Of a stretch of 64,000 nucleotides of DNA, positions 43,334 through 50,414 are shown in pieces. Where the stretch lies: assembly GCA_937871435.1 (NCBI GenBank), contig CALMQM010000025.1, positions 32,161 through 96,160 of the forward strand, written 5' to 3'. The stretch's first letter is position 1. Each line of letters opens with the position of its first letter. This DNA comes from an uncultured Bacteroidota bacterium. Its GTDB lineage: Bacteria; Bacteroidota; Bacteroidia; AKYH767-A; 2013-40CM-41-45. A program made the position numbers and the translations under genes. The notes below the pieces were generated by a model, which was given only the letters and a program-made list of their open reading frames with translations, had not been told where the DNA came from and made no database searches.

Positions 43334-46028
43334 ATTGAGCTATTTCATGTTCGTGATCTTGTGATTGCTTTTCCCCGATGTTTGCGTTTGGTAAATTGGT
43401 AAGATGAATCAGATTTGCAATCAATCCGGTCCATCCTGTTTGATGCGAAGCGCCTACACCTCTTCCATTATCTCCATGAAAATATTCATGGAATAAAATA
43501 TAATCCTTGAAATGCGGATCGGTTTGAATTTTTTCATTATAGCCGTAAACAGCACGTTTTCCGTTTGTGTCTTTCAGAAAAATACCTGAAAGCCGCTCTG
43601 CCAGTATTTGTGCCGCTTCATACAACGTGCAATAGTTTCCTGATCCGGTGGGAACCTCCACTTTAAAATCATTGCCGTAGTATTTGTGGAATTTTTTCAG
43701 AGATTCTATTATGAGAAAGTTGACCGGAAACCAGATCGGACCTCGCCAGTTACTGTTTCCACCGAATACACCACTGTCACTTTCAGCAGGCGAGTAGGTT
43801 ACTTTAAATTCATTGCCCTGCACATTAAAAACATAAGGATGTTCCGCATGGTACCTTGATAATGCACGAACTCCGTAATCAGAAAGAAATTCTGTTTCAT
43901 CCAGCATTCGTTTCAAAAGTTTTTTCATCCGGTGTCCCCGTAACAATGAAAGCAAATGATTTTCGCCCTTTCCTTTCACATTCCAACGTGATACCAGTTG
44001 TGCCAGATCAGGTCTGTATTCTAAAAACCAGTTCAGCTTTTTTGAAAATTCCGGCATTGCTTCCAGAAGTTCTGTGTCAAGGATTTCAACGGCAAACAAT
44101 GGAATTAATCCCACCATGCTTCGTACTTTCATCCTTATCCTGTCATTTCCGGAGGTGTGAAGAACATCATAGAAAAATTCGTCTTCATCATCCCATAAAC
44201 TGATGCCTTCTTCCGCGACATTATTCATGGCACCGGCTATCAACAGGAAATGCTCAAAAAATTTCGTTGCCATATCTTCATACACAGGATTTGTTTTTGC
44301 CAGTTCAAGAGCGATACGCATCATATTCAATGAAAACATAGCCATCCAACTTGTTCCGTCTGCTTGTTCGATGTAGCCACCGGTTGGCAACTGTGCACTC
44401 CTGTCAAACACGCCAATATTATCAAGTCCAAGAAACCCTCCCTGAAAAATATTCCGGTTGTCTTTGTCTTTCCTGTTTACCCACCATGTGAAATTCAGAA
44501 GTAATTTTTGAAAAACACTTTCCAGAAAACGTACATCCCCTTTGCCGTTTAATTTTTCCTGCTCCATCCTGTATACCCTCCATGTTGCCCAGGCATGTAC
44601 CGGTGGATTTACATCACCAAATTCCCATTCATAAGCCGGCAGCTGTCCATTGGGATGCATATACCATTCACGAGTGAGAAGTACCAGCTGTTCCTTGGCA
44701 AATTGTGCATCAACCTGGGCAAGTGTGATACAATGGAAAGCAAGATCCCATGCGGCATACCAGGGATACTCCCATTTGTCCGGCATACTGATGATGTCAG
44801 CATTGTTCAGATGCACCCAATCGTGATTTCTCCCTTTTAATCTGTTCGAATGTACAGAAGGATGTACAGGATCTCCTTTCAACCATTGAGGAATATCATA
44901 ATAGAAAAACTGTTTGCTCCACAGCATTCCTGCAAAAGCCTGTCGTTGGATATTCTTTGCATCTTCACTTGCAATGTCTTTTTGCAGTTCATTGTAGAAA
45001 CCATCTGCTTCTGCTTTTCGTTTTGACATCAGCTTTTCGAAGGAACGAAATGGTTGATCGGTTTCTTCTTTTGTTAAACGAAGCAAAATAACTTCGCTGG
45101 ATTCACCCTGGATGTTCAGGAAATAGTTTGCCGCTGCCTTGGTGCCGGATCTTTCACTATTCACTGCTTCTTCGTTGCCGTTCACGATATATTCATTGAT
45201 ACCGTCTTTGAAGTATTCACTTTTATTTTCGCTCTGGTAGAGTTTTTTAAAATTGGTTTCGTTGTTACAAAACAGTAAATCAACTTTCTTGTCTGTGTAG
45301 AAGAAATATTCACCCAGGGCTTTATGTGTGATTTTGATTTCTCCTTTTCGATCCGACTGCATGGAAGGAGTGTACGCATCGTAACCCCATGACCAGGTAT
45401 TTCTGAACCATATTGTTGGGAGAAGATGAATTGCCGCTTTTTCTTTTGACCTGTTATGTATTTCAATACGGATGAGTAAATCTTCGCAATCATTCTTGGC
45501 ATATTCCACCATAACATCAAAATACTTGTCCTCAGAGAAAACACCAGTATCTATCAACTCGAATTCCTCTTCCTGCCTGCTTCTCTTTTTATTTTCATCC
45601 ACCAGCTGTGAATATGGAAATTCAGCATGAGGATACTTATACAGCATCTTCATGTAAGAATGTGTAGGTGTTGAATCCAGATAGTAGTAATATTCTTTTA
45701 CATCTTCTCCGTGATTGCCTTCATTCCCATTTAAACCGAACATCCGTTCTTTAAGTATCGGATCTTTTTGATTCCATAATGACACAGCGAAACACAGGAG
45801 CTGAGAGTCATCACTGATTCCTCCGATTCCTTCTTCTCCCCAACGGTATGCTTTGCTCCGGGCCATATCGTGTGTGACCGAATTCCAGGCACTGCCATCC
45901 GGACTGTAATCTTCACGAACGGTTCCCCATTGTCTTTCCGTGAGGTATGGGCCCCACTTTTTCCACGGAGTTTTTTTGTTAGTACATTCCTCGATCCGAA
46001 GTTTTTCAGCTGATGTTATCGGTTTCAT
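43329..46028 (-). CDS. MGH1-like/GH63-type glucosidase
   Basis: 899 residues. N-terminal WKKWGPYLTERQWGTVREDYS and a GEEGIGGISDDSQ block are typical of the large bacterial glucosidase/mannosylglycerate-hydrolase-like group. The C-terminal half is an (alpha/alpha)6 barrel with WDLAFHCITLAQVD, GLDNIGVFDRS, EQADGTSWMAMF and GNSNWRGPIWFPVN. It probably hydrolyses alpha-glucosides such as glucosylglycerate- or trehalose-type compatible solutes or glucan ends; the exact substrate is open. It follows the GH57 gene by 48 bp and precedes glucose dehydrogenase by 72 bp. Confidence 0.88.
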   Translation of the reverse strand: MKPITSAEKLRIEECTNKKTPWKKWGPYLTERQWGTVREDYSPDGSAWNSVTHDMARSKAYRWGEEGIGGISDDSQLLCFAVSLWNQKDPILKERMFGLNGNEGNHGEDVKEYYYYLDSTPTHSYMKMLYKYPHAEFPYSQLVDENKKRSRQEEEFELIDTGVFSEDKYFDVMVEYAKNDCEDLLIRIEIHNRSKEKAAIHLLPTIWFRNTWSWGYDAYTPSMQSDRKGEIKITHKALGEYFFYTDKKVDLLFCNNETNFKKLYQSENKSEYFKDGINEYIVNGNEEAVNSERSGTKAAANYFLNIQGESSEVILLRLTKEETDQPFRSFEKLMSKRKAEADGFYNELQKDIASEDAKNIQRQAFAGMLWSKQFFYYDIPQWLKGDPVHPSVHSNRLKGRNHDWVHLNNADIISMPDKWEYPWYAAWDLAFHCITLAQVDAQFAKEQLVLLTREWYMHPNGQLPAYEWEFGDVNPPVHAWATWRVYRMEQEKLNGKGDVRFLESVFQKLLLNFTWWVNRKDKDNRNIFQGGFLGLDNIGVFDRSAQLPTGGYIEQADGTSWMAMFSLNMMRIALELAKTNPVYEDMATKFFEHFLLIAGAMNNVAEEGISLWDDEDEFFYDVLHTSGNDRIRMKVRSMVGLIPLFAVEILDTELLEAMPEFSKKLNWFLEYRPDLAQLVSRWNVKGKGENHLLSLLRGHRMKKLLKRMLDETEFLSDYGVRALSRYHAEHPYVFNVQGNEFKVTYSPAESDSGVFGGNSNWRGPIWFPVNFLIIESLKKFHKYYGNDFKVEVPTGSGNYCTLYEAAQILAERLSGIFLKDTNGKRAVYGYNEKIQTDPHFKDYILFHEYFHGDNGRGVGASHQTGWTGLIANLIHLTNLPNANIGEKQSQDHEHEIAQL

Positions 46029-46076
46029 AATTTATGTTTGTCTTCTTTAATATTTCTTTGAACAGGAGAGTATTTG

Positions 46077-47378
46077 TTAAACTGTCAAGCCGGAACTGAT
46101 CCGTAATTTGTTTCTACTTTTCATTTTGACAGGAATTTCTTTCGCGCGAATCTTCGCTTTGATTGCTTTTCTTTTTGAGATTCTGCACGGAGGTAAACTT
46201 TTCTGAATAGTCTTCTCCAGATCGCTCAACACATTCATATAGTAAATGTGAGCATCATAAGGCGATTCATAAGGCGAGAAATATTTGTGAACGTCTCCGT
46301 CACTCCAATACTTGGTTGACATGTAATAGAAATGATCGGAGGTTTGAAGCCTCGACCACACATTCAACAGATCCGGATCATTAATTAATTTGATTTCCTT
46401 TTCAAGTCCATAAACCCGGTGCATTGCATGTTGTTGCATTTTATTTTCCATCCAGGCGGATAAATCTCTTTCAGTATCCGCCCAGCTCGTAAAGTAGGGT
46501 GCGTCGTATGAATCCCGAGCAGGATATGCTGTCAGAATTTCCGAAGGTGTTCTAAATTGAAAATCCGGATGGCTCATTATGGCTTCAGGTAAGTGCTGAA
46601 GAAATTCAAAAATTCCGGAGTCTTCCCACTGATGCTCTCCGAAAGTTTCATAGTCCATGAAGAGATTGATAATTTCTGCTTCACCGGCATGTGAATGCAA
46701 CCAGGAAGCATATTTAGTAACGGTCAGCGGATGTTCTTCCCATGCAGGATTTGAAAAACGGAAAGCAATGTCATCACTGAGTTTGTAATTTTTCAGAAGA
46801 AGACCAAATTCAGAATTTCCCGGTGTGTTGTATACATGATTTGGTGTTCTTCCTTCAAGAATCCGATCCACACCTTCAGCGACCATCCCTTTGAATCCCA
46901 TCTCTGCCACAGTTTTAGCCAGTTCATTGTTGAAGATCAATTCCGTGTTTCGAAAGACTGACGGAGTTACACCCAACAATCGACGAACTGTCCAATAATG
47001 CTTCATTATCTGACGGTGAAATTCATCTTTGGAAAACAGGTAGCTCAAAGAATGAAAATGTGTCTCCGAAAGAAATTCAACACATCCGGTATCAGCCAGC
47101 TCTTTGAAAGATGCAAGAACATCCGGACGGAATTGCTCAAATTGTTCAAGCGCTACTCCGGAAATGGAATAGGAAATTCTGAATTTACCTTTGTGTTGTC
47201 GAATCAGCTCGAGCATTTTCTGATTAGTCGGTAAATAACACTTGGTTGCAACTTTGTCCAGAATATCTTTGTTTTTCTGATAGTCTTCATAAAAGTGTTG
47301 CTCTCCTATTTCTGTAAAATGATAGGGTTTTAGACGGAATGGCTGGTGTACCTGGAAATAAAAACAAATGGATGTCAT
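46077..47378 (-). CDS. GH57-family alpha-amylase/glucanotransferase
   Basis: 433 residues. GH57 motifs: FYFQVHQPFRL at the N-terminus, TELIFNNELAKTVAEMG with the nucleophile Glu near residue 155, and LFMDYETFGEHQW (about 236-248) with the acid/base Asp. A basic C-terminal tail (RISKRKAIKAKIRAKEIPVK) is unusual. It acts on alpha-1,4-glucan in the cytosol. First gene of GH57-GH63, behind a Crp-type promoter. It works naturally with the debranching enzyme and the glycosyltransferase encoded nearby. Confidence 0.9.
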   Translation of the reverse strand: MTSICFYFQVHQPFRLKPYHFTEIGEQHFYEDYQKNKDILDKVATKCYLPTNQKMLELIRQHKGKFRISYSISGVALEQFEQFRPDVLASFKELADTGCVEFLSETHFHSLSYLFSKDEFHRQIMKHYWTVRRLLGVTPSVFRNTELIFNNELAKTVAEMGFKGMVAEGVDRILEGRTPNHVYNTPGNSEFGLLLKNYKLSDDIAFRFSNPAWEEHPLTVTKYASWLHSHAGEAEIINLFMDYETFGEHQWEDSGIFEFLQHLPEAIMSHPDFQFRTPSEILTAYPARDSYDAPYFTSWADTERDLSAWMENKMQQHAMHRVYGLEKEIKLINDPDLLNVWSRLQTSDHFYYMSTKYWSDGDVHKYFSPYESPYDAHIYYMNVLSDLEKTIQKSLPPCRISKRKAIKAKIRAKEIPVKMKSRNKLRISSGLTV

Positions 47379-47401
47379 CGTGAGTGTCGTGGATTATTTT
47401 C

Positions 47402-47446
47402 CGAAAATACCACAGCACAAAAAGTTGGAATGTCAGATATAAGACA
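47402..47446 (-). promoter_or_regulatory. Crp/Fnr-type promoter of the GH57-GH63 operon
   Basis: Palindrome TGTCTTATATCTGACA (47431-47446, minus strand), 21 bp, then TATTTTCG (47402-47409; C replaces the third T of TTTG). It ends 23 bp before the ATG. Confidence 0.65.
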
Positions 47447-47481
47447 GACAGGATAAGAATGCGGAAAATAATTTTTGGAAA

Positions 47482-48780
47482 TCAGTTTGTTGACAAGAGT
47501 GATGAATAAACATCCAGCACTTTTTTAGCTGAAATTTCCCAATTGATATGCGGGAGATGCGCACTTGTTTTTTCTGTGAGAGTTTCACTCAAGCCTGAAT
47601 AGTGGAGCAGAGCGTACAGGTAGTCAGCCATTTTATCGGTGTCCCAATAGTCCGATTGCAGAGTATGAGGCATCACTTCCGCAGCACCGGATTGCTTCGA
47701 TAAAACGCAGGGAATATTGTATTGCGCCGCCTCAAGTGCCGACAAGCCAAACGGCTCACTTACTGAAGGCATAATATAGGCATCTGTCATGGACAACATT
47801 TTTTTGACTCCGGCTTTATCGAGAAATCCTGTAAAAATTATTTTATTTTCCAGTTTTTCTTTTTGAACGAGCCATTCCAGATGCGTTTGCATATCTCCTG
47901 TACCGGCGATATAAAAAGTAACATCAGATTTTTTTGCTAATAATTTTTTTGCTGTTTCCACTAAGTACTCAGGACCCTTCTGAGCTGTTATTCTTCCAAG
48001 GAACAATACATTTTTGGATGTAGGAGTTGCTGAATTTTTTTTAGCGCGTGTATTCGCGGTTTGAAATTCCTGATCGTATCCGTTGTAAACTGCAACTATT
48101 TTTTCTGCCTTGATTCGGTAATGTTGAATGATATTTGATTTGGTGTATTCGCTAACCGGCAAAATATAGTCAGCAGCTTCCATTCCTTTTTTTTCAATTT
48201 CATATACTTTGTTTCTGCTTAACGCATGGACACGATCTGTTTCAAGGCTGTGTACATGAACCACAAGTGGTTTGCCTGTGATTTTCTTCAGTTGTACCGC
48301 CGCCGGATAAGTGATCCAATCATGAGCGTGGATAATGTCAAAGGATTTATGTGCCGCAATCGAACATACATTCTGTCTGTATGCTGCTACTTTCTCCATA
48401 ATGGACGGACCATAAATATTTTCTTCATTAAAAAGTTGAAAGGATTCCTCTCTTGTGAAAAACGAATCGTCTGTATCCTTGAAATTGTATTGATTGTGTA
48501 TCGGATAACTACTTTGTAGTTCGCTGGGAACCGCTTCCACAGAAGAAAATGAAGCTTGCTTTTTATTTTTCCATTGCGAACGGGCAGCTGTTTTTCTGTT
48601 CAGTCCGATAAACTGAACATTTTTCATCGAGAACGAAGGCGCGAGCCGTGGAAGTATAATGGTCAGGTCAGCGTGTTGACTCAGCGCTTTGCTCAATCCA
48701 TAGCATGCAGGACCGAGTCCACCAGTGTACAAAGGAGGGAATTCCCAACCCAATGTGAGTATCTTCGGTCTTTGATTCAT
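47482..48780 (-). CDS. glycogen-synthase-like GT4/GT5 glycosyltransferase
   Basis: 432 residues. GT-B fold: N-terminal ILTLGWEFPPLYTGGLGPACYGLSKAL with the glycine loop, IIHAHDWITYPA, a mid linker, and C-terminal VLFLGRITAQKGPEYLVET, then MPSVSEPFGLSALEAAQY with the donor-binding Glu motif EPFGLSALE. It should transfer glucose from a nucleotide sugar, probably to build alpha-glucan, consistent with the degradative genes downstream. It has its own Crp-type promoter. Confidence 0.88.
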   Translation of the reverse strand: MNQRPKILTLGWEFPPLYTGGLGPACYGLSKALSQHADLTIILPRLAPSFSMKNVQFIGLNRKTAARSQWKNKKQASFSSVEAVPSELQSSYPIHNQYNFKDTDDSFFTREESFQLFNEENIYGPSIMEKVAAYRQNVCSIAAHKSFDIIHAHDWITYPAAVQLKKITGKPLVVHVHSLETDRVHALSRNKVYEIEKKGMEAADYILPVSEYTKSNIIQHYRIKAEKIVAVYNGYDQEFQTANTRAKKNSATPTSKNVLFLGRITAQKGPEYLVETAKKLLAKKSDVTFYIAGTGDMQTHLEWLVQKEKLENKIIFTGFLDKAGVKKMLSMTDAYIMPSVSEPFGLSALEAAQYNIPCVLSKQSGAAEVMPHTLQSDYWDTDKMADYLYALLHYSGLSETLTEKTSAHLPHINWEISAKKVLDVYSSLLSTN

Positions 48781-48786
48781 TGAATA

Positions 48787-48831
48787 CGAAACTACAGATG
48801 GATGTTAGTGTAAAATGTCTGCGCAGATACA
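48787..48831 (-). promoter_or_regulatory. Crp/Fnr-type promoter of the glycosyltransferase gene
   Basis: Palindrome TGTATCTGCGCAGACA (48816-48831, minus strand), 21 bp, then TAGTTTCG (48787-48794). It ends 6 bp before the ATG. Confidence 0.65.
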
Positions 48832-48865
48832 TTTGATTCGAAAAAAGAAATTAAAATGTAAAATA

Positions 48866-48896
48866 AAACGCGAAGGAAAATTTTCGCTTCGCGTTT
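48866..48896 (-). terminator. intrinsic terminator of crp/small RNA
   Basis: On the minus strand AAACGCGAAG and CTTCGCGTTT form a 10-bp stem with an 11-nt loop, followed by TTATTTTACATTTT. It separates the hairpin RNA from the glycosyltransferase promoter. Confidence 0.8.
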
Positions 48897-49060
48897 AGAA
48901 TGAGGACTTACGGGTCCGTGAGTAGAATGGAGAATGAATTGTCAATAAACCTTACGGGATTTGAACTTTTTGCCTTGTATGAATGATCTTACGGGATCGG
49001 ATTCTTGCATGTCTGTCTTACAGGACAGAAGCGAAAGCTTACGGGCTTTGCATTTCAGCA
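48866..49060 (-). ncRNA. putative small RNA with five CYGUAA hairpin loops
   Basis: About 195 nt on the minus strand, between the crp stop and a terminator. Five small hairpins share the loop and closing pair C[CCGUAA]G (one is C[CUGUAA]G): 49034-49049 (stem AAAGC/GCUUU), 49013-49028 (CUGUC/GACAG), 48981-49004 (GAUC/GAUC plus an outer GAAU/AUUC), 48947-48962 (AAAUC/GGUUU) and 48904-48917 (GGAC/GUCC). Stem sequences differ while pairing is kept. The fourth stem pairs only on the minus strand, through a U-G wobble. The design recalls sponge RNAs such as CsrB that display many copies of one binding site. I do not recognise it as a known family. It may be an independent RNA or a processed crp 3' end. 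Confidence 0.65.
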
Positions 49061-49064
49061 GAGG

Positions 49065-49097
49065 CAAAATGACAAGTCAATATTAATTGATGGCAAA
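49065..49097 (-). promoter_or_regulatory. possible promoter of the small RNA
   Basis: On the minus strand TTTG (49094-49097, within the last crp codons), 21 bp, then TCATTTTG (49065-49072), one mismatch from TAnnTTTG. It would start the RNA near 49060. Confidence 0.4.
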
Positions 49098-49766
49098 TGC
49101 ATTCTGACTTATTTCAATATGTTTTCTTGAATAGTTAAACAAACCTGAATCTTTCAGTTCATTCAACAGTACTGTCACGCTCTGGCGGGAAGTAGAAATC
49201 AATCCTGCGATATCATTGTGAGTGAGGTAATTGTTCAGAACAATTTTATTACCGCTTTTTGTTCCTTCGCTGAATGCCCACTCTTTGAAAAAATTAATCA
49301 GGCGGGTTTTAACATCGTGAAATACCAGGTTGGAATGGCGATGCTCGAGCTTGCGCAATTTGCTTCCTACATGCTTTGCAAAATTTACCGCGAGCATCGG
49401 GTTTCGGTTAAGAATTGCTTCGAATTCGATCCGGTTGAATGAACATATTACTGTATCATCGGTCAATGCAACCGCATATTCTACTTCAGATGTATAGGTA
49501 TTCATAGTAATATCGCCAAAGAAATCGCCTTCACGAATTACTTCTTTGATCATTTCAATTCCGCTTTCACTCATCTCTGAAATTTTGATGACTCCTTTTA
49601 AAACAAGGAAGACACGTGTATCGGAATCGCTTTCGAAAAAAATATTTTCGCCTTTGTCTGCAACGCGGAAATTGGCTGATGTACACAAATCGTTTAATTG
49701 TTCACGGCTCAGGTTGTTTGACAACTGATGATTGCTGAGAAAATGAAATTTAATTTCGGAGTTCAT
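49083..49766 (-). CDS. Crp/Fnr-family transcriptional regulator
   Basis: 227 residues. Cyclic-nucleotide-type sensor domain (about 20-125, FRVADKGENIFFES, VLKGVIKISEM, GDFFGDITM), dimer helix, and a winged helix at about 150-222 with recognition helix STSRQSVTVLLNEL. Compared with E. coli Crp (SRETVGR) the Arg is kept, but the next Glu is Gln and the second Arg is absent, so a different operator is expected. No FNR-type Cys cluster is seen. It lies 39 bp after the thioredoxin-like gene, probably in one sigma-54-driven transcript. It is the best candidate to bind the nine TGT(C/A)-N8-(G/T)ACA sites around it. Confidence 0.92.
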   Translation of the reverse strand: MNSEIKFHFLSNHQLSNNLSREQLNDLCTSANFRVADKGENIFFESDSDTRVFLVLKGVIKISEMSESGIEMIKEVIREGDFFGDITMNTYTSEVEYAVALTDDTVICSFNRIEFEAILNRNPMLAVNFAKHVGSKLRKLEHRHSNLVFHDVKTRLINFFKEWAFSEGTKSGNKIVLNNYLTHNDIAGLISTSRQSVTVLLNELKDSGLFNYSRKHIEISQNAFAIN

Positions 49767-49805
49767 GATGAATTTGGGAGTTAGAGTTGTATTGGGTTGG
49801 ATGTA

Positions 49806-50150
49806 TTATTTTTTTAGAGAAAGGATTTTTTCAATTTTACTTGTTAGCATACTTTGTGGCGCTGTCCCGGTAACTCTGTCAAGTAATTCTCCATTGCGGA
49901 AGAAAAGAATGTCAGGTAATTCATGTACACCATAGTGTACAGCCGATGTGTTGTTTTTATCGATGTCCACAGTAAAAAAATTGATGCGGTGATGATAGAG
50001 TTTGGATAACTCACTGAATATTGGCGCGAGAATCTGACAACTCCCACTCCAGCTTGCTCTGAATTTTACCAGCGCAATCTTCGATTCCCTGAGCACCCGC
50101 TGATCAAATTCTTCTGATGTAATGTCTTTGTAAATCATATTGAGACTCAT
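49806..50150 (-). CDS. thioredoxin-like protein lacking the nucleophilic cysteine
   Basis: 114 residues with a full thioredoxin fold: LVKFRASWSGSCQILAPIFSEL at the active site, IDKNNTSAVHYGVHELPDILFF with the cis-proline, and the GTAP turn. The usual WCGPC is WSGSC: the first, attacking Cys is Ser, while the second Cys (about residue 37) stays. It therefore cannot run a normal dithiol cycle. It may bind partners, use a monothiol mechanism, or act as a redox-sensitive chaperone. First gene of the trx-crp operon. Confidence 0.85.
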   Translation of the reverse strand: MSLNMIYKDITSEEFDQRVLRESKIALVKFRASWSGSCQILAPIFSELSKLYHHRINFFTVDIDKNNTSAVHYGVHELPDILFFRNGELLDRVTGTAPQSMLTSKIEKILSLKK

Positions 50151-50178
50151 CCTTTTTTTGTTTGGATGATCCCCAGTA

Positions 50179-50194
50179 GGCTTTTTCCGTGCCA
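50179..50194 (-). promoter_or_regulatory. sigma-54 (-24/-12) promoter of trx-crp
   Basis: Minus-strand TGGCACGGAAAAAGCC. The -24 element TGGCACG is perfect and the -12 GC dinucleotide is at exactly the required distance, though the preceding TT is AA. Transcription should begin near 50168, 18 bp before the trx ATG. Confidence 0.7.
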
Positions 50195-50294
50195 GGAATT
50201 TTTCAGGAAGCGAAAAGGCTACATAAGATATTGAAATATAGATAAATAAAAATATAATTGGTTGAGAAAAAATTCTTGTTCCGCACTATTATTA

Positions 50295-50362
50295 TCCCAA
50301 TATTTTGGGAAAATCCCAACATTTTGGGAAATGAAAATTGGGAAAATTGGAAATGATTGGGA
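50295..50362. promoter_or_regulatory. upstream activator array TCCCAA-N4-TTGGGA
   Basis: Two perfect palindromes, TCCCAATATTTTGGGA (50295-50310) and TCCCAACATTTTGGGA (50314-50329), 19 bp centre to centre, followed by half sites TTGGGA at 50338 and 50357 (also 19 bp apart) and TTGGAA at 50347. They lie about 100-185 bp upstream of the sigma-54 promoter, the normal distance for enhancer binding, and are directly 3' of the activator gene. Confidence 0.7.
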
Positions 50363-50414
50363 AAACTGGAGGGAGAATAATTCGGATGAGAAAATTGATT
50401 AAATGAATCTCTGT

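Noticed and set aside
48904..49049. Five hairpins read as plus-strand UNCG-type tetraloops
   Set aside because: One loop is TTACAG, which does not fit UNCG, and the fourth stem would contain a C-A mismatch on the plus strand. On the minus strand all five pair, and the terminator T-run follows.
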